The notes beneath the pieces are model-generated. The model was not told the DNA's origin, ran no database searches, and saw nothing but the letters and a program-made list of their open reading frames with translations. From positions 124,001 through 188,000 of the forward strand of contig FZQZ01000002.1 in NCBI GenBank assembly GCA_900199555.1: a stretch of DNA of 64,000 bases. Reading direction: 5' to 3'. Positions 9,303 through 17,564 of this stretch are shown one piece after another. The position numbers and the translations under genes are program-made. Source of the DNA: Prevotellaceae bacterium MN60 (GTDB taxonomy: Bacteria > Bacteroidota > Bacteroidia > Bacteroidales > Bacteroidaceae). The first letter of the stretch is position 1; each line of letters starts with the position of its first letter.

Positions 9303-10600
9303 ATCTTCTTTGCGTATAAGTCAAACTCTTCGGCATCAGTAATCTGTACCTGATAGAACTCACCGATGGCCAGTTCTTCAGAAGCAGGGAGCAATACTTC
9401 GGGATCTACTTCTGGCGAGCAGAACTCTGTACGTCCGATATACCAGTCACCTTCCTTACGGTCGATGATAACACGCATCACCTTGCCAACCTTCTCAGCC
9501 TCTAGTTCTGCACTAATCTGCTGTTGAATACGCATCAACTTGTCCAATCGCTGCTGCTTCACATCGGCAGGCACATCGTCTTTGTAGTGTTTTGCACTAT
9601 AAGTACCGTCTTCTTCACTATAGGCAAAGGCACCCATACGCTCAAAACGAGCCCACTTAACAAACTCAACAAGTTCACGGAAGTCTTCGTCTGTCTCACC
9701 GGGGAATCCTACCATCAAGGTAGTACGGATATGGATACCAGGCACTTCCTCACGCATACGACGTATCAGTTCATAGGTATCATCCTTGGTGAAATGACGC
9801 TGCATACGTGTCAATATATTGTCTGATATATGCTGCAGGGCGATATCGAGATAATTACATACGTTTTTCTTCTCTCGCATCACGCGCAACAAGTCCCAAG
9901 GGAAGTGAGCAGGATAAGCATAGTGTAATCGAATCCACTCTACTCCCTCTATATCAGCCATCTTCTCTATCAGCTCTGCGATATGCTGCTTGCCGTCAAT
10001 ATCTATGCCATAGTAAGTCAACTCCTGAGCAATCACCTGAAATTCCTTAGTGCCCTGACTAACCAACCAGCGAACCTCATCAAGAATCTCCTGCATCGGA
10101 CGACTCTGATGACGACCGGTTATTAGAGGAATAGCGCAATAAGCACAATGGCGGTCGCATCCCTCAGAAATCTTCAGATAAGCATAGTGTTTGGGCGTTG
10201 TAACATGGCGATGGATATTATCCAGTTCTCCCAGTTCCACGAGTTTATCTAGATCACCTATCAGCTGCTTATAATTGAATTTTCCATACCAGCCATCTAC
10301 CTCTGGTATTTCCTTCTCCAAATCAGCCAGATAGCGTTCTGAGAGACAACCCATTACATAGAGACGCTGCAGGCGACCTTCTTCTTTCGCCTGAACCAGT
10401 TCAAGAATAGTATCAATGCTTTCCTGCTTCGCATCTTCTATGAAACCGCAGGTATTTACTACAGCGATGTCTCCATCAGGCTGCTCAGCATCATGGGTTA
10501 CATGATAGCCACGGGCTTCGAAAAGTCCCATGAGTTTCTCGCTATCTACCAGATTCTTCGAGCAACCAAGTGTGATAATATCTATCTTTGGCTTATTCAT
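9299..10600 (-). CDS. rimO: Ribosomal protein S12 methylthiotransferase
   Basis: 433 residues. It has an N-terminal MTTase domain with TLGCSKN, a radical-SAM domain with the CxxxCxxC cluster (SEGCDRHCAYC, about residue 145) and a C-terminal TRAM domain. RimO methylthiolates Asp88 of ribosomal protein S12 using SAM and two iron-sulfur clusters. It overlaps ftsY by 8 bp and HU by 4 bp, so the three are co-transcribed. Length and motifs are those of a full protein. Confidence 0.96.
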   Translation of the reverse strand: MNKPKIDIITLGCSKNLVDSEKLMGLFEARGYHVTHDAEQPDGDIAVVNTCGFIEDAKQESIDTILELVQAKEEGRLQRLYVMGCLSERYLADLEKEIPEVDGWYGKFNYKQLIGDLDKLVELGELDNIHRHVTTPKHYAYLKISEGCDRHCAYCAIPLITGRHQSRPMQEILDEVRWLVSQGTKEFQVIAQELTYYGIDIDGKQHIAELIEKMADIEGVEWIRLHYAYPAHFPWDLLRVMREKKNVCNYLDIALQHISDNILTRMQRHFTKDDTYELIRRMREEVPGIHIRTTLMVGFPGETDEDFRELVEFVKWARFERMGAFAYSEEDGTYSAKHYKDDVPADVKQQRLDKLMRIQQQISAELEAEKVGKVMRVIIDRKEGDWYIGRTEFCSPEVDPEVLLPASEELAIGEFYQVQITDAEEFDLYAKKI

Positions 10601-11549
10601 GCTTGAACAAAGAGTCTACAAATTGTTTTTTGTTGAAGAGTTGCAAGTCCTGCATACCCTCGCCCAATCCAATATACTTAACAGGCACCTTTAATTGGTC
10701 ACTGATACCAATAACGACACCTCCCTTAGCTGTACCATCAAGCTTGGTAATTGCAAGACTTGAAATCTGCGTAACAGCAGAGAACTGCTTAGCTTGTTCA
10801 AAGGCATTCTGGCCAGTAGATCCGTCAAGCACCAGCATCACCTCGTCTGGAGCTTCGGGCACTACTTTCTTCATCACGTCTTTGATTTTCTTCAGCTCAT
10901 TCATCAAACCAACCTTATTGTGCAGGCGACCTGCGGTATCTATCAATACCACATCAGCACCATTAGCCTTAGCACTCTGCAGGGTATCAAAAGCTACAGA
11001 AGCAGGGTCACTACCCATTTGTTGCTTGATAACAGGTACGCCAACACGCTCACCCCAAATGCAAATCTGCTCTACAGCAGCTGCACGGAATGTATCAGCA
11101 GCACCCAGATATACCTTTTTACCTGCCTGCTTAAACTGCCAAGCAAGTTTACCAATCGTAGTTGTCTTACCTACTCCATTAACGCCCACCACCAGAATGA
11201 CATATGGACGATGGTCACTAGGCAAATCCCAGTTATCCTGATCATCTGAGTTATTCTCAGCCATCAATGCCGCAATCTCTTCACGAAGAATGGCATTCAA
11301 CTCAGCAGTAGAAACATATTTATCACGAGCTACGCGTTCCTCGATACGCTCAATAATCTTCAACGTTGTTTCGACACCTACATCAGAAGTAATCAATACC
11401 TCTTCCAAGTTATCGAGCACGTCGTCATCCACTTTCGACTTACCTGCTACGGCACGTGCAAGTTTGTCGAACACGCTAGTCTTGGTTTTCTCCAAACCTT
11501 TATCTAGCGTTTCTTTCTTTTCCTTATTAAAAAATCCAAATATACCCAT
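10593..11549 (-). CDS. ftsY: Signal recognition particle receptor
   Basis: 318 residues, an NG-domain SRP GTPase without the long acidic A domain of enterobacterial FtsY. The P-loop is GVNGVGKTTT (about 121-130), with DTAGR and TKLDG further on. FtsY docks SRP-bound ribosomes at the membrane and hydrolyses GTP together with Ffh. The start (MGIFGFF) gives a short amphipathic N terminus suited to membrane binding. The spacer before it carries heptamer array A1 and two short stems. Confidence 0.96.
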   Translation of the reverse strand: MGIFGFFNKEKKETLDKGLEKTKTSVFDKLARAVAGKSKVDDDVLDNLEEVLITSDVGVETTLKIIERIEERVARDKYVSTAELNAILREEIAALMAENNSDDQDNWDLPSDHRPYVILVVGVNGVGKTTTIGKLAWQFKQAGKKVYLGAADTFRAAAVEQICIWGERVGVPVIKQQMGSDPASVAFDTLQSAKANGADVVLIDTAGRLHNKVGLMNELKKIKDVMKKVVPEAPDEVMLVLDGSTGQNAFEQAKQFSAVTQISSLAITKLDGTAKGGVVIGISDQLKVPVKYIGLGEGMQDLQLFNKKQFVDSLFKHE

Positions 11550-11640
11550 TTATCTTTTGATATTGATGTTTCACATCGAGCCTGCTCACGCTCGGCATAG
11601 TTCAAAACTCGTTTTGACTCTGCTCTCGCTTAATCGCAGC

Positions 11641-11668
11641 CTTCAATTTTCAATCTTCAATGTTCAAT
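11641..11668. repeat. Heptamer array A1 (NTTCAAT x4)
   Basis: Four 7-bp units (CTTCAAT, TTTCAAT, CTTCAAT, GTTCAAT) lie directly after the stop codon of the kinase-like gene. Read on the minus strand they carry TGA once per unit. Confidence 0.8.
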
Positions 11669-11670
11669 GT

Positions 11671-13173
11671 CTACACGTGCAAGTCAAGCACAAAGCGCAC
11701 ACCCTTTGTAAATACAGGATCAATCTCCAGGTCACCATTCATCTTGACAGCCATCTGCTTACAGATAGGAAGTCCGAGTCCGTCACCCTGTGAAAGGTCT
11801 TTGATTTCGAGGAATGGCTTAAATACATCCTCGCGTTTCTCTTCGGGAATAGTTGAACCGGTATTTGATACCAAGAACTGCAAGGTATGCGCACTACGCT
11901 TTTTAAATTCGAGTACGATAGTTCCACCAGCAGGAGTGTAGATAGCTGCATTCTTCAGCAAGTGAAGCAGAATATGTGATACATACTCTTTGTTGATTGA
12001 AGCACTCATCTTTGGTGCATTGGTAGTCAGCGTTACACCCTCTTTCACCTTACCATTGATATGGCTCATTACCTCTTCGCAGAATGATGGAACAGAAACC
12101 TCTTCCAGTTCAACGGGCTCATCAATGGTATTATCCAGTTCTGACAGAGTCTGGATATGGTTAGAGAATTCCAGCAGTGCCTTTACCTCGGGATTGTTGC
12201 TATCAAGTTTCTTAAAGCTTGGTTCCAACTGAGCAGAGATATTGCTAATAAACTTAGCCTTCAGTGCATTATTCTCGTTAGCCTGAGCAATCAACTTCTT
12301 CTGTCTGCGAGTCTGCAGAATAAAACGCATCAGGATGAATGCACCCACCAACAGTACGGCTGCCAGTGCGGCTGCCAAGATAGCCAAGCCAACAATAATC
12401 ACCATACGTGTGGTCAGCGAACTATCTTTCTCGCTAATAGAAGCCTCGTTATCAGCAATCTGCTTTTTCAGCGCACCAATCTCGTCGGCTCTCTTCATCG
12501 CATCAGTAGAGTCTTTCCATGCGATGTAGCTGCTATACGACTGAGCAACAAGACTTGCATTATTACTTCTACGTCCACTAGCTATCAGCGTCTTAAATAC
12601 TTCGTCCACCTTGTCATACTCCTTCTGAGCAGTCAGCTTGTTAGCCATTTCCTTGAAAACAGCATTACCCTCTGCAGTCTGTCCAAAAGTGTAGTAGTAT
12701 ATGGCCTTATTGTAGAGCAAGTCGTTACTTACGCTCTCATCATTTGCCTGACTAGCCAAACGCTCCATATTGTTAAGCTGATCCTGAGCACTAGCACCCT
12801 TCTTCAGTTTGATATACATCTGCATGCGCTCCTTGGTAGTCAGATAGTGCATCGCTGCTTTTTCGCTATTACCAGCATTTGCAGCCATGATAGTCTGGTC
12901 TGCGCGACGCAACAAATCAAAAGCCTCCTTGTAGAAGTTTTCCTTATAATACAATGCCGTAGCTTTTACGGCGCACTCTATACCTTGACGTGTCTGCCCT
13001 TTATTGATATAGTCATTAAAAGCATGGATATACAAAGAACGAGCGCTGGAAATATTCTGTTTTACATCTACAGCTTCAGCGCGTTGTTGCAACTCACTCT
13101 TCTGTACTTCTTCTGCGCAAACAGTGCCACAAAAGAGCAGACTTAAATAAAAGACAAGTACTTTTTTGTTCAT
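11671..13173 (-). CDS. TPR sensor protein with a degenerate histidine-kinase core
   Basis: 500 residues from the ATG at 13173. A signal peptide covers 1-20, helical TPR-like repeats cover about 30-250 (periplasmic), a membrane segment lies at 257-284, and a histidine-kinase-like C terminus follows. In the H-box the sequence reads FISNISAQLEP, with Ala314 where kinases have the phospho-accepting His. The N-box Asn408 and the G2 box (GDGLGL) are kept, but G1 reads NTGSTI with Asn437 in place of Asp. It is probably a pseudokinase that still binds nucleotide. A longer reading frame starting with TTG at 13215 would overlap the promoter and is not used. Confidence 0.85.
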   Translation of the reverse strand: MNKKVLVFYLSLLFCGTVCAEEVQKSELQQRAEAVDVKQNISSARSLYIHAFNDYINKGQTRQGIECAVKATALYYKENFYKEAFDLLRRADQTIMAANAGNSEKAAMHYLTTKERMQMYIKLKKGASAQDQLNNMERLASQANDESVSNDLLYNKAIYYYTFGQTAEGNAVFKEMANKLTAQKEYDKVDEVFKTLIASGRRSNNASLVAQSYSSYIAWKDSTDAMKRADEIGALKKQIADNEASISEKDSSLTTRMVIIVGLAILAAALAAVLLVGAFILMRFILQTRRQKKLIAQANENNALKAKFISNISAQLEPSFKKLDSNNPEVKALLEFSNHIQTLSELDNTIDEPVELEEVSVPSFCEEVMSHINGKVKEGVTLTTNAPKMSASINKEYVSHILLHLLKNAAIYTPAGGTIVLEFKKRSAHTLQFLVSNTGSTIPEEKREDVFKPFLEIKDLSQGDGLGLPICKQMAVKMNGDLEIDPVFTKGVRFVLDLHV

Positions 13174-13212
13174 ATTGGTTATCAGTTTTTCTTCTTTGCT
13201 TATAACATCTTG

Positions 13213-13220
13213 CAAAGATA
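13213..13220 (-). promoter_or_regulatory. -7 element for the kinase-like gene
   Basis: TATCTTTG on the minus strand matches TAnnTTTG. It lies 39 bp from the ATG at 13173 and overlaps the possible upstream TTG start, which argues for the shorter protein. Confidence 0.75.
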
Positions 13221-13284
13221 CAATATTTTAAGGAAAAACACCGCATCTTTTCCTAATAAATTTTGAAAAAGCGCAGAAATAGGT

Positions 13285-13326
13285 AATAAAAAATCGGGGT
13301 TGCAATCTTTATGACTGCAACCCCGA
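13285..13326 (-). terminator. Intrinsic terminator of the rpmB-rpmG-DUF4295 operon
   Basis: A CGGGGTTGCA/TGCAACCCCG stem (13295-13304 with 13316-13325) is followed on the minus strand by a T-run. It lies about 30 bp after the DUF4295 stop. Confidence 0.93.
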
Positions 13327-13356
13327 CTATTATGAATGCTATAAATTCAATTCGGA

Positions 13357-13515
13357 TTAGTTCTTGAAGAAGTCCTTAACGGCTTCATTAGGAACCATCT
13401 GCTCATCAAAGATGTAAGCACCAGTCTTGGGGCTCTTTACCATCTTGATAACCTTTGAGTAAGCGCGACCATCCTTTGAACCTTCATGGAGGGTAGCGAC
13501 GGTTTTCTTTGCCAT
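13357..13515 (-). CDS. DUF4295 small basic protein
   Basis: 52 residues starting MAKKTVATLHEG and ending NEAVKDFFKN, found by reading the minus strand directly. In Bacteroidetes a DUF4295 gene regularly follows rpmB and rpmG, as it does here, 13 bp after rpmG and just before the operon terminator. The small size, high lysine content and operon suggest a ribosome-associated protein. The function is unproven. Confidence 0.92.
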   Translation of the reverse strand: MAKKTVATLHEGSKDGRAYSKVIKMVKSPKTGAYIFDEQMVPNEAVKDFFKN

Positions 13516-13528
13516 GCTTTAAAACAGA

Positions 13529-13720
13529 TTATTTAATCTCCTTGTGCACAGTCATGCGCTTCAGGATGGGGTTATACTTTTTGAGTTCAAGTCTCTCAGG
13601 GGTATTCTTACGGTTCTTTGTAGTGATATAACGGCTAGTTCCGGCCAGTCCACTTTCCTTCATTTCAGTGCACTCCAGAATTACCTGAACGCGGTTACCC
13701 TTTGCTTTCTTACCTGCCAT
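13529..13720 (-). CDS. rpmG: 50S ribosomal protein L33
   Basis: 63 residues with the L33 core (VILECTE near residue 15 and [19 protein letters not shown] in the middle). The usual paired Cys residues of zinc-binding L33 are missing, so this is the zinc-free form. It lies 4 bp after rpmB in an L28-L33-DUF4295 operon. Confidence 0.96.
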   Translation of the reverse strand: MAGKKAKGNRVQVILECTEMKESGLAGTSRYITTKNRKNTPERLELKKYNPILKRMTVHKEIK

Positions 13721-13724
13721 GATA

Positions 13725-13988
13725 TTAGTCTCCTATAACTTTAATGTCCTTCCAGTCTACAAAACCTTTAGCAACAGCCTGCTTCAGGGCAGCATCCAGA
13801 CCAACTTTATTAATCATACGCAGACCAGCGGCGCTGATCTTCAATTGAATCCAACAAGCCTCCTCTACATAGTAGAACTTCTTGCTGAACAGGTTTACAT
13901 CAAAGCTGCGCTTTGTGCGATGCTTTGAGTGAGACACATTATTACCAATCTGTGCCTTCTTTCCCGTAATCTGACAAATCTTAGACAT
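13725..13988 (-). CDS. rpmB: 50S ribosomal protein L28
   Basis: 87 residues. The N terminus [20 protein letters not shown] is that of L28 and the length is normal for the family. It is the first gene of the ribosomal operon, with a clear -7 element 51 bp upstream. Confidence 0.96.
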   Translation of the reverse strand: MSKICQITGKKAQIGNNVSHSKHRTKRSFDVNLFSKKFYYVEEACWIQLKISAAGLRMINKVGLDAALKQAVAKGFVDWKDIKVIGD

Positions 13989-14039
13989 TTCTATCTACTT
14001 TTTTGTGTTCCTAATTTATAACTTACTCCAAACAGGGTG

Positions 14040-14047
14040 CAAAGGTA
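14040..14047 (-). promoter_or_regulatory. -7 element of the rpmB operon
   Basis: TACCTTTG on the minus strand, a perfect TAnnTTTG match, 51 bp from the rpmB ATG. The leader of about 45 nt is longer than for most genes here and could carry ribosomal-protein feedback; no structure was identified. Confidence 0.75.
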
Positions 14048-14106
14048 CATATTTTAATTGAGATTAGAAAGCAGAGCGTTAATAAATCCCAAACAATTAA
14101 TGTTTT

Positions 14107-14616
14107 TTAACTCTCTTCTTCGGTTTCAATCTGTGTTTTGAGGTAATCAAGGAACATTTGCATCACTTGGTTAGTGGCAATTGCGAGGTTGATATCGCGT
14201 CCATGATCCTCTTCCACCTTCATCGTAATTTGCATATCCTGATTACCGCAAGCCAACCAAATAGTACCGATGGGAATCTCCTTAGGACCGCCAGTAGGAC
14301 CTGCGTAACCTGTTGATGCTAAGGCAAAATCAGTATTTAGGGCCTTACAAGCTCCTACAACCATCTGCTTAGCTACCTCTTCACATACAGCAGTCTTCTC
14401 TTCTATCACCTGTGGATCAACACCGAGCAGCGACTCCTTGATTTCATCCACATACGATATGATGCCTCCTTTGAAGTATTTTGAAGCACCAGGAACAGCA
14501 ATAATAGCTTCGGCAATACGACCACCCGTACAGCTTTCGGCAGTTCCTACGGTTTTCTCCATTTCCCACAGCAGCTGACTAATCTCTCTGCTGATAATCT
14601 TGCTTTCGAAATCCAT
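14107..14616 (-). CDS. pncC: CinA C-terminal-type nicotinamide-nucleotide amidase
   Basis: 169 residues matching the stand-alone C-terminal domain of CinA (TAESCTGGRIAEAI near residue 25 and TGYAGPTGG near residue 105). Such proteins deamidate nicotinamide mononucleotide in NAD recycling. The N-terminal MoCF-like domain of full CinA is absent, as in E. coli PncC. It follows tsaD after 33 bp. Confidence 0.88.
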   Translation of the reverse strand: MDFESKIISREISQLLWEMEKTVGTAESCTGGRIAEAIIAVPGASKYFKGGIISYVDEIKESLLGVDPQVIEEKTAVCEEVAKQMVVGACKALNTDFALASTGYAGPTGGPKEIPIGTIWLACGNQDMQITMKVEEDHGRDINLAIATNQVMQMFLDYLKTQIETEEES

Positions 14617-14649
14617 ATCTCTTTTATCTTTTAATCTTTAACTTCTTAA

Positions 14650-15705
14650 TTATTTGAATGTTACTTTCGAGAATGCTGGCGCATCAATACTGCACGTCTC
14701 ACCATCCAAGAACTTATAGTAACCCACGATACCAATCATGGCTGCATTATCGGTGGTATAGCTAAACTTGGGGATATACACAGTCCATCCATAGCGCTTA
14801 GCATGATCGTAGAAGGCATTGCGCAATCCATTATTGGCACTCACACCTCCAGCTACAGCCACATGCTTAATACCTGTTTCCTTGACAGCCAGCTTCAGCT
14901 TCTTCATCAGAATATCCACAATAGTCCATTCCAACGAAGCAGCAATATCTTCTTTGTGATGCTCGATAAAATCAGGATCTTCTTCCACCCACTTACGCAG
15001 ATTATACAGGAAGGAAGTCTTCAGACCAGAGAAGCTGTAATTCAATCCAGGGATATGAGGCTCTGCAAACTGATAGGCCTTTGGATTGCCCTGACGCGCC
15101 AAACGGTCGATGATAGGACCACCGGGATAGCCTAAGCCCATCACCTTTGAACATTTATCAATGGCCTCACCTGCTGCATCATCAATGGTCTGGCCCAGCA
15201 CTTCCATATCGTTATAGGCATTAACCTTGACTATCTGCGAGTTACCACCGCTTACCAACAAGCAAAGGAAAGGCAGAGGAGGCTGACTATTGTCATCTTC
15301 CGACTCCTTAATAAAGTGAGCCATCACGTGACCTTGCAAATGGTTTACATCCACGAGAGGAATACCTAACGAGCGAGCAAAACCTTTGGCAAAGTTAACA
15401 CCTACCAGCAACGAACCCATCAAGCCTGGACCACGTGTAAAGGCCACTGCTGAAAGTTGTTCTTTCTGAATACCTGCGCGCTTGATAGCTTCATAGACTA
15501 CAGGAACGACATTCTGTTGATGTGCTCTTGATGCCAACTCTGGCACCACACCACCATACGACTCATGAACAGCCTGAGATGCCGTCACGTTTGACAGCAG
15601 CACTCCATTCTTTAGTACGGCGGCAGACGTGTCGTCGCAACTACTCTCTATACCTAATATGTACGTTGAACGTTGATCGTTGAACGTTGAACGTTGTTCT
15701 TCCAT
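14650..15705 (-). CDS. tsaD: tRNA N6-threonylcarbamoyladenosine transferase subunit
   Basis: 351 residues from the ATG at 15705. The conserved start LGIESSCDDT, the metal-binding HLQGHVMAH motif and the ASKH-type phosphate motifs are present, so the enzyme is complete. TsaD transfers threonylcarbamoyl to A37 of ANN-decoding tRNAs. The first 15 residues before the conserved core come from heptamer array A2 and are not typical of the family. No ATG lies closer to the core, so the array appears to be translated. Confidence 0.95.
   Translation of the reverse strand: MEEQRSTFNDQRSTYILGIESSCDDTSAAVLKNGVLLSNVTASQAVHESYGGVVPELASRAHQQNVVPVVYEAIKRAGIQKEQLSAVAFTRGPGLMGSLLVGVNFAKGFARSLGIPLVDVNHLQGHVMAHFIKESEDDNSQPPLPFLCLLVSGGNSQIVKVNAYNDMEVLGQTIDDAAGEAIDKCSKVMGLGYPGGPIIDRLARQGNPKAYQFAEPHIPGLNYSFSGLKTSFLYNLRKWVEEDPDFIEHHKEDIAASLEWTIVDILMKKLKLAVKETGIKHVAVAGGVSANNGLRNAFYDHAKRYGWTVYIPKFSYTTDNAAMIGIVGYYKFLDGETCSIDAPAFSKVTFK
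15664..15698. repeat. Heptamer array A2 (CGTTGAA x5) inside the 5' end of tsaD
   Basis: Five 7-bp units (CGTTGAA, CGTTGAT, CGTTGAA, CGTTGAA, CGTTGTT). They are in inverted orientation to array A3, and the four-helix-bundle gene lies between the two arrays. Confidence 0.88.
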
Positions 15706-15711
15706 CACTTT

Positions 15712-16074
15712 TTATTCTTTTGTCTTCTTTATTATATTAATTAAGGTGGCAACTATCTTTTGATTGTCATCGTATACAGATTCAAATTCCGAATCTGCCA
15801 AATACTCCGACTCATGCAATAATTCCAACCACAGACCAGTTTCGTCAGCCTCTTTCAGAGCTATATTTAGTTTATTAACAAAGTCATTTTTACTTTGAGC
15901 ATTCTTACTCTCAGTAATGTTGGCAGCTATACTCGTACCACTTCGAAGTACTTGTTTTACTAGTATTGGAATAATAATATCACTCCTGTACTTATCAAGC
16001 ATATACTTACACAGTTTTATGATGCGTAGAGCGAATGCCTTTGATAAAACTCGTACTTCTATTTTTCTCTCCAT
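15712..16074 (-). CDS. Four-helix-bundle protein (S23/IVP and bAvd superfamily)
   Basis: 120 residues, all helical and basic, with the family motif (a RSGTSIAANITES-type stretch near residues 46-58, then FVNKLNIALKEADET). Relatives are encoded in 23S rRNA intervening sequences of spirochaetes and, as Avd, beside diversity-generating reverse transcriptases. Here it stands alone, with no rRNA or reverse transcriptase nearby. It sits between map and tsaD with inverted heptamer arrays on both sides (A2, A3), which makes it look like an inserted cassette. Nucleic-acid binding is likely; the role is unknown. Confidence 0.9.
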   Translation of the reverse strand: MERKIEVRVLSKAFALRIIKLCKYMLDKYRSDIIIPILVKQVLRSGTSIAANITESKNAQSKNDFVNKLNIALKEADETGLWLELLHESEYLADSEFESVYDDNQKIVATLINIIKKTKE

Positions 16075-16082
16075 TTATTATA

Positions 16083-16128
16083 ATGCTTTATGCATAACGT
16101 TCAACGTTCATCGTTCAACGTTCAACGT
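16083..16128. repeat. Heptamer array A3 at the 3' end of map
   Basis: Units ATGCTTT, ATGCATA, ACGTTCA, ACGTTCA, TCGTTCA, ACGTTCA and a partial unit. On the minus strand the first array unit supplies the TGA stop codon of map. Orientation is inverted to A2. Confidence 0.88.
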
Positions 16129-16994
16129 GATAAGATTTCAACTCCGTGCTCGGTCATCAGCAGAGTATGCTCCCACTGAGCGCTAGGCTGTTCGTCTTCT
16201 GTAATAACCTCCCAGCCATAGGGATCGTCAGCATCGATAAAGACTTCCCATGAACCCATGTTTATCATTGGTTCTATCGTAAATACCATGCCGGGCACGA
16301 GAATCATGCCATCACCACGCTGTGAGAAGTGGGCTACCTCCGGCTCTTCATGGAACTGGCACCCTACTCCATGACCACACAGGTCGCGCACCACACCATA
16401 ATGGTATTTGTTAGCATGCTTCTGGATAGCGCGGCCAATCTCGTTGACACCATGCCAAGGCTTCGCAGCCTCCATACCTATCTCCAAGCATTCCTTGGTA
16501 ACCTGTACCAGCTGCTCCTTCTCGGGTGTTGTCTTACCGATAATAAACATTCGCGAAGCGTCAGCATAGTAGCCATCAAGAATGGTAGTAAAGTCAACAT
16601 TGATGATATCACCCTCCTCCAATATATCATCGGCTTTAGGAATACCATGACATACCACCTCATTGATACTTGTGCAAACGCTCATGGGGAATGGCGGTGT
16701 CTCTTCGTCGCCACCATAGTTCAGACAAGCAGGTATAGCGCCATGTTTCTCGCAATAGTCGCGACAGATCTGATCAATCTCGAGTGTAGACATACCAGCA
16801 CAGATATGCTTTCCTACCTCATCGAGTACACCTGTATTGATGACACCCGCACGACGGATGCCCTCTATTTGTTCTGGAGTCTTAATCAGTTCACGTGTAG
16901 GAACCCATGCTCCTTTATTTTCCAAATACATAATGCGCTTATCCAATTCCGTAGGCTGTTCGCCTGGCTTGCAGCGCCATCTTCTTTTTACCAT
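16122..16994 (-). CDS. map: Methionine aminopeptidase, type I
   Basis: 290 residues from the ATG at 16994 (start MVKRRWRCKPGEQP). The metal ligands are visible in VDFTTILDGYYADAS (two Asp), GHGVGCQFHEEP (His) and FTIEPM (Glu), with the last Glu near EHTLLMTEHG. The short N-terminal extension with WRCKPG is seen in other Bacteroidetes MetAPs and may contact the ribosome. The open frame continues upstream to 17141, but that part contains two promoters and is not used. The stop codon comes from array A3. Confidence 0.95.
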   Translation of the reverse strand: MVKRRWRCKPGEQPTELDKRIMYLENKGAWVPTRELIKTPEQIEGIRRAGVINTGVLDEVGKHICAGMSTLEIDQICRDYCEKHGAIPACLNYGGDEETPPFPMSVCTSINEVVCHGIPKADDILEEGDIINVDFTTILDGYYADASRMFIIGKTTPEKEQLVQVTKECLEIGMEAAKPWHGVNEIGRAIQKHANKYHYGVVRDLCGHGVGCQFHEEPEVAHFSQRGDGMILVPGMVFTIEPMINMGSWEVFIDADDPYGWEVITEDEQPSAQWEHTLLMTEHGVEILSR

Positions 16995-17013
16995 AGTATT
17001 ATAATTTTGTGTG

Positions 17014-17045
17014 CAAAGGTAGTGCAAATCGAGAGAAATACCAAA
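17014..17045 (-). promoter_or_regulatory. Proximal map promoter
   Basis: On the minus strand TTTG (17042-17045), 20 bp, then TACCTTTG (17014-17021), a full match to the Bacteroidetes consensus. It lies 20 bp from the map ATG. Confidence 0.85.
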
Positions 17046-17101
17046 GGAAAACAAGTTTTTCTTTGTATTTCCGAGATGCAGCCTACTTTCGACCGATAGG
17101 T

Positions 17102-17132
17102 CAAAGGTACGAATAAGTGAGCAAATAACAAA
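17102..17132 (-). promoter_or_regulatory. Distal map promoter with the extended spacer
   Basis: On the minus strand TTTG, 19 bp, TACCTTTG. The spacer ends CTCACTTATTCG, nearly the same as in the promoters at 49949 and 51207. Confidence 0.65.
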
Positions 17133-17361
17133 ATACTGCATGTTATTTTATCATATACTCTATTCCTCAAATACAAATCAAAACAAATGTTAACTCAGCC
17201 CACTTTTTCGCTCATTCAAGCCTATTGGAGCGCGAAATCGCATCACACATTTTCGCAGATACAGGCATCATAACACATTCACTCTCTGCAAATTTTCAAA
17301 TCACCTATAATCATTCTCCATAATAGCAGCCACCACTTTCCCTATCAGCTTTACTTATAAC

Positions 17362-17530
17362 TTGCGACGGCCGTCGCAAATATTTTCGAAAGCCGTCGCA
17401 GATATTTGCGACAGCCATCGCACGAAATAAATATAGCTAATACGGCGCTGTATACAGCTAATACGGCGCTGGCTTAGCTGTATACAGAGCCGTAATAGCT
17501 GTATATAGAGCCGTAATAGCTGTATACGAA
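17362..17530. repeat. Nested palindromes and short direct repeats
   Basis: The block opens with the perfect 18-bp palindrome TTGCGACGGCCGTCGCAA (17362-17379), followed by two more GCC(G/A)TCGCA copies. Then comes the 12-bp palindrome GCTGTATACAGC (17447-17458). Direct and inverted copies of AGCTAATACGGC / GCCGTAATAGCT follow, with repeated AGCTGTATA words. Confidence 0.85.
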
Positions 17531-17564
17531 AAAGGCCTAGTAGAAGAATAGGCAGAGAAACGGA

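Noticed and set aside
11641-11668. Heptamer arrays as CRISPR
   Set aside because: Units are 7 bp without spacers and there are no cas genes in the window.
12157-13146. A 329-codon plus-strand frame
   Set aside because: Antisense shadow of the kinase-like gene; no start context, no family resemblance.
13174-13215. Longer N terminus of the kinase-like protein from a TTG
   Set aside because: It overlaps the -7 promoter element and lies before a clean signal peptide that starts at the ATG at 13173.
15712-16074. Diversity-generating retroelement accessory protein (Avd)
   Set aside because: The fold matches, but no reverse transcriptase, template repeat or variable repeat was seen nearby.
16995-17141. 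Longer N terminus of methionine aminopeptidase
   Set aside because: The extension contains two promoter elements and no family similarity.
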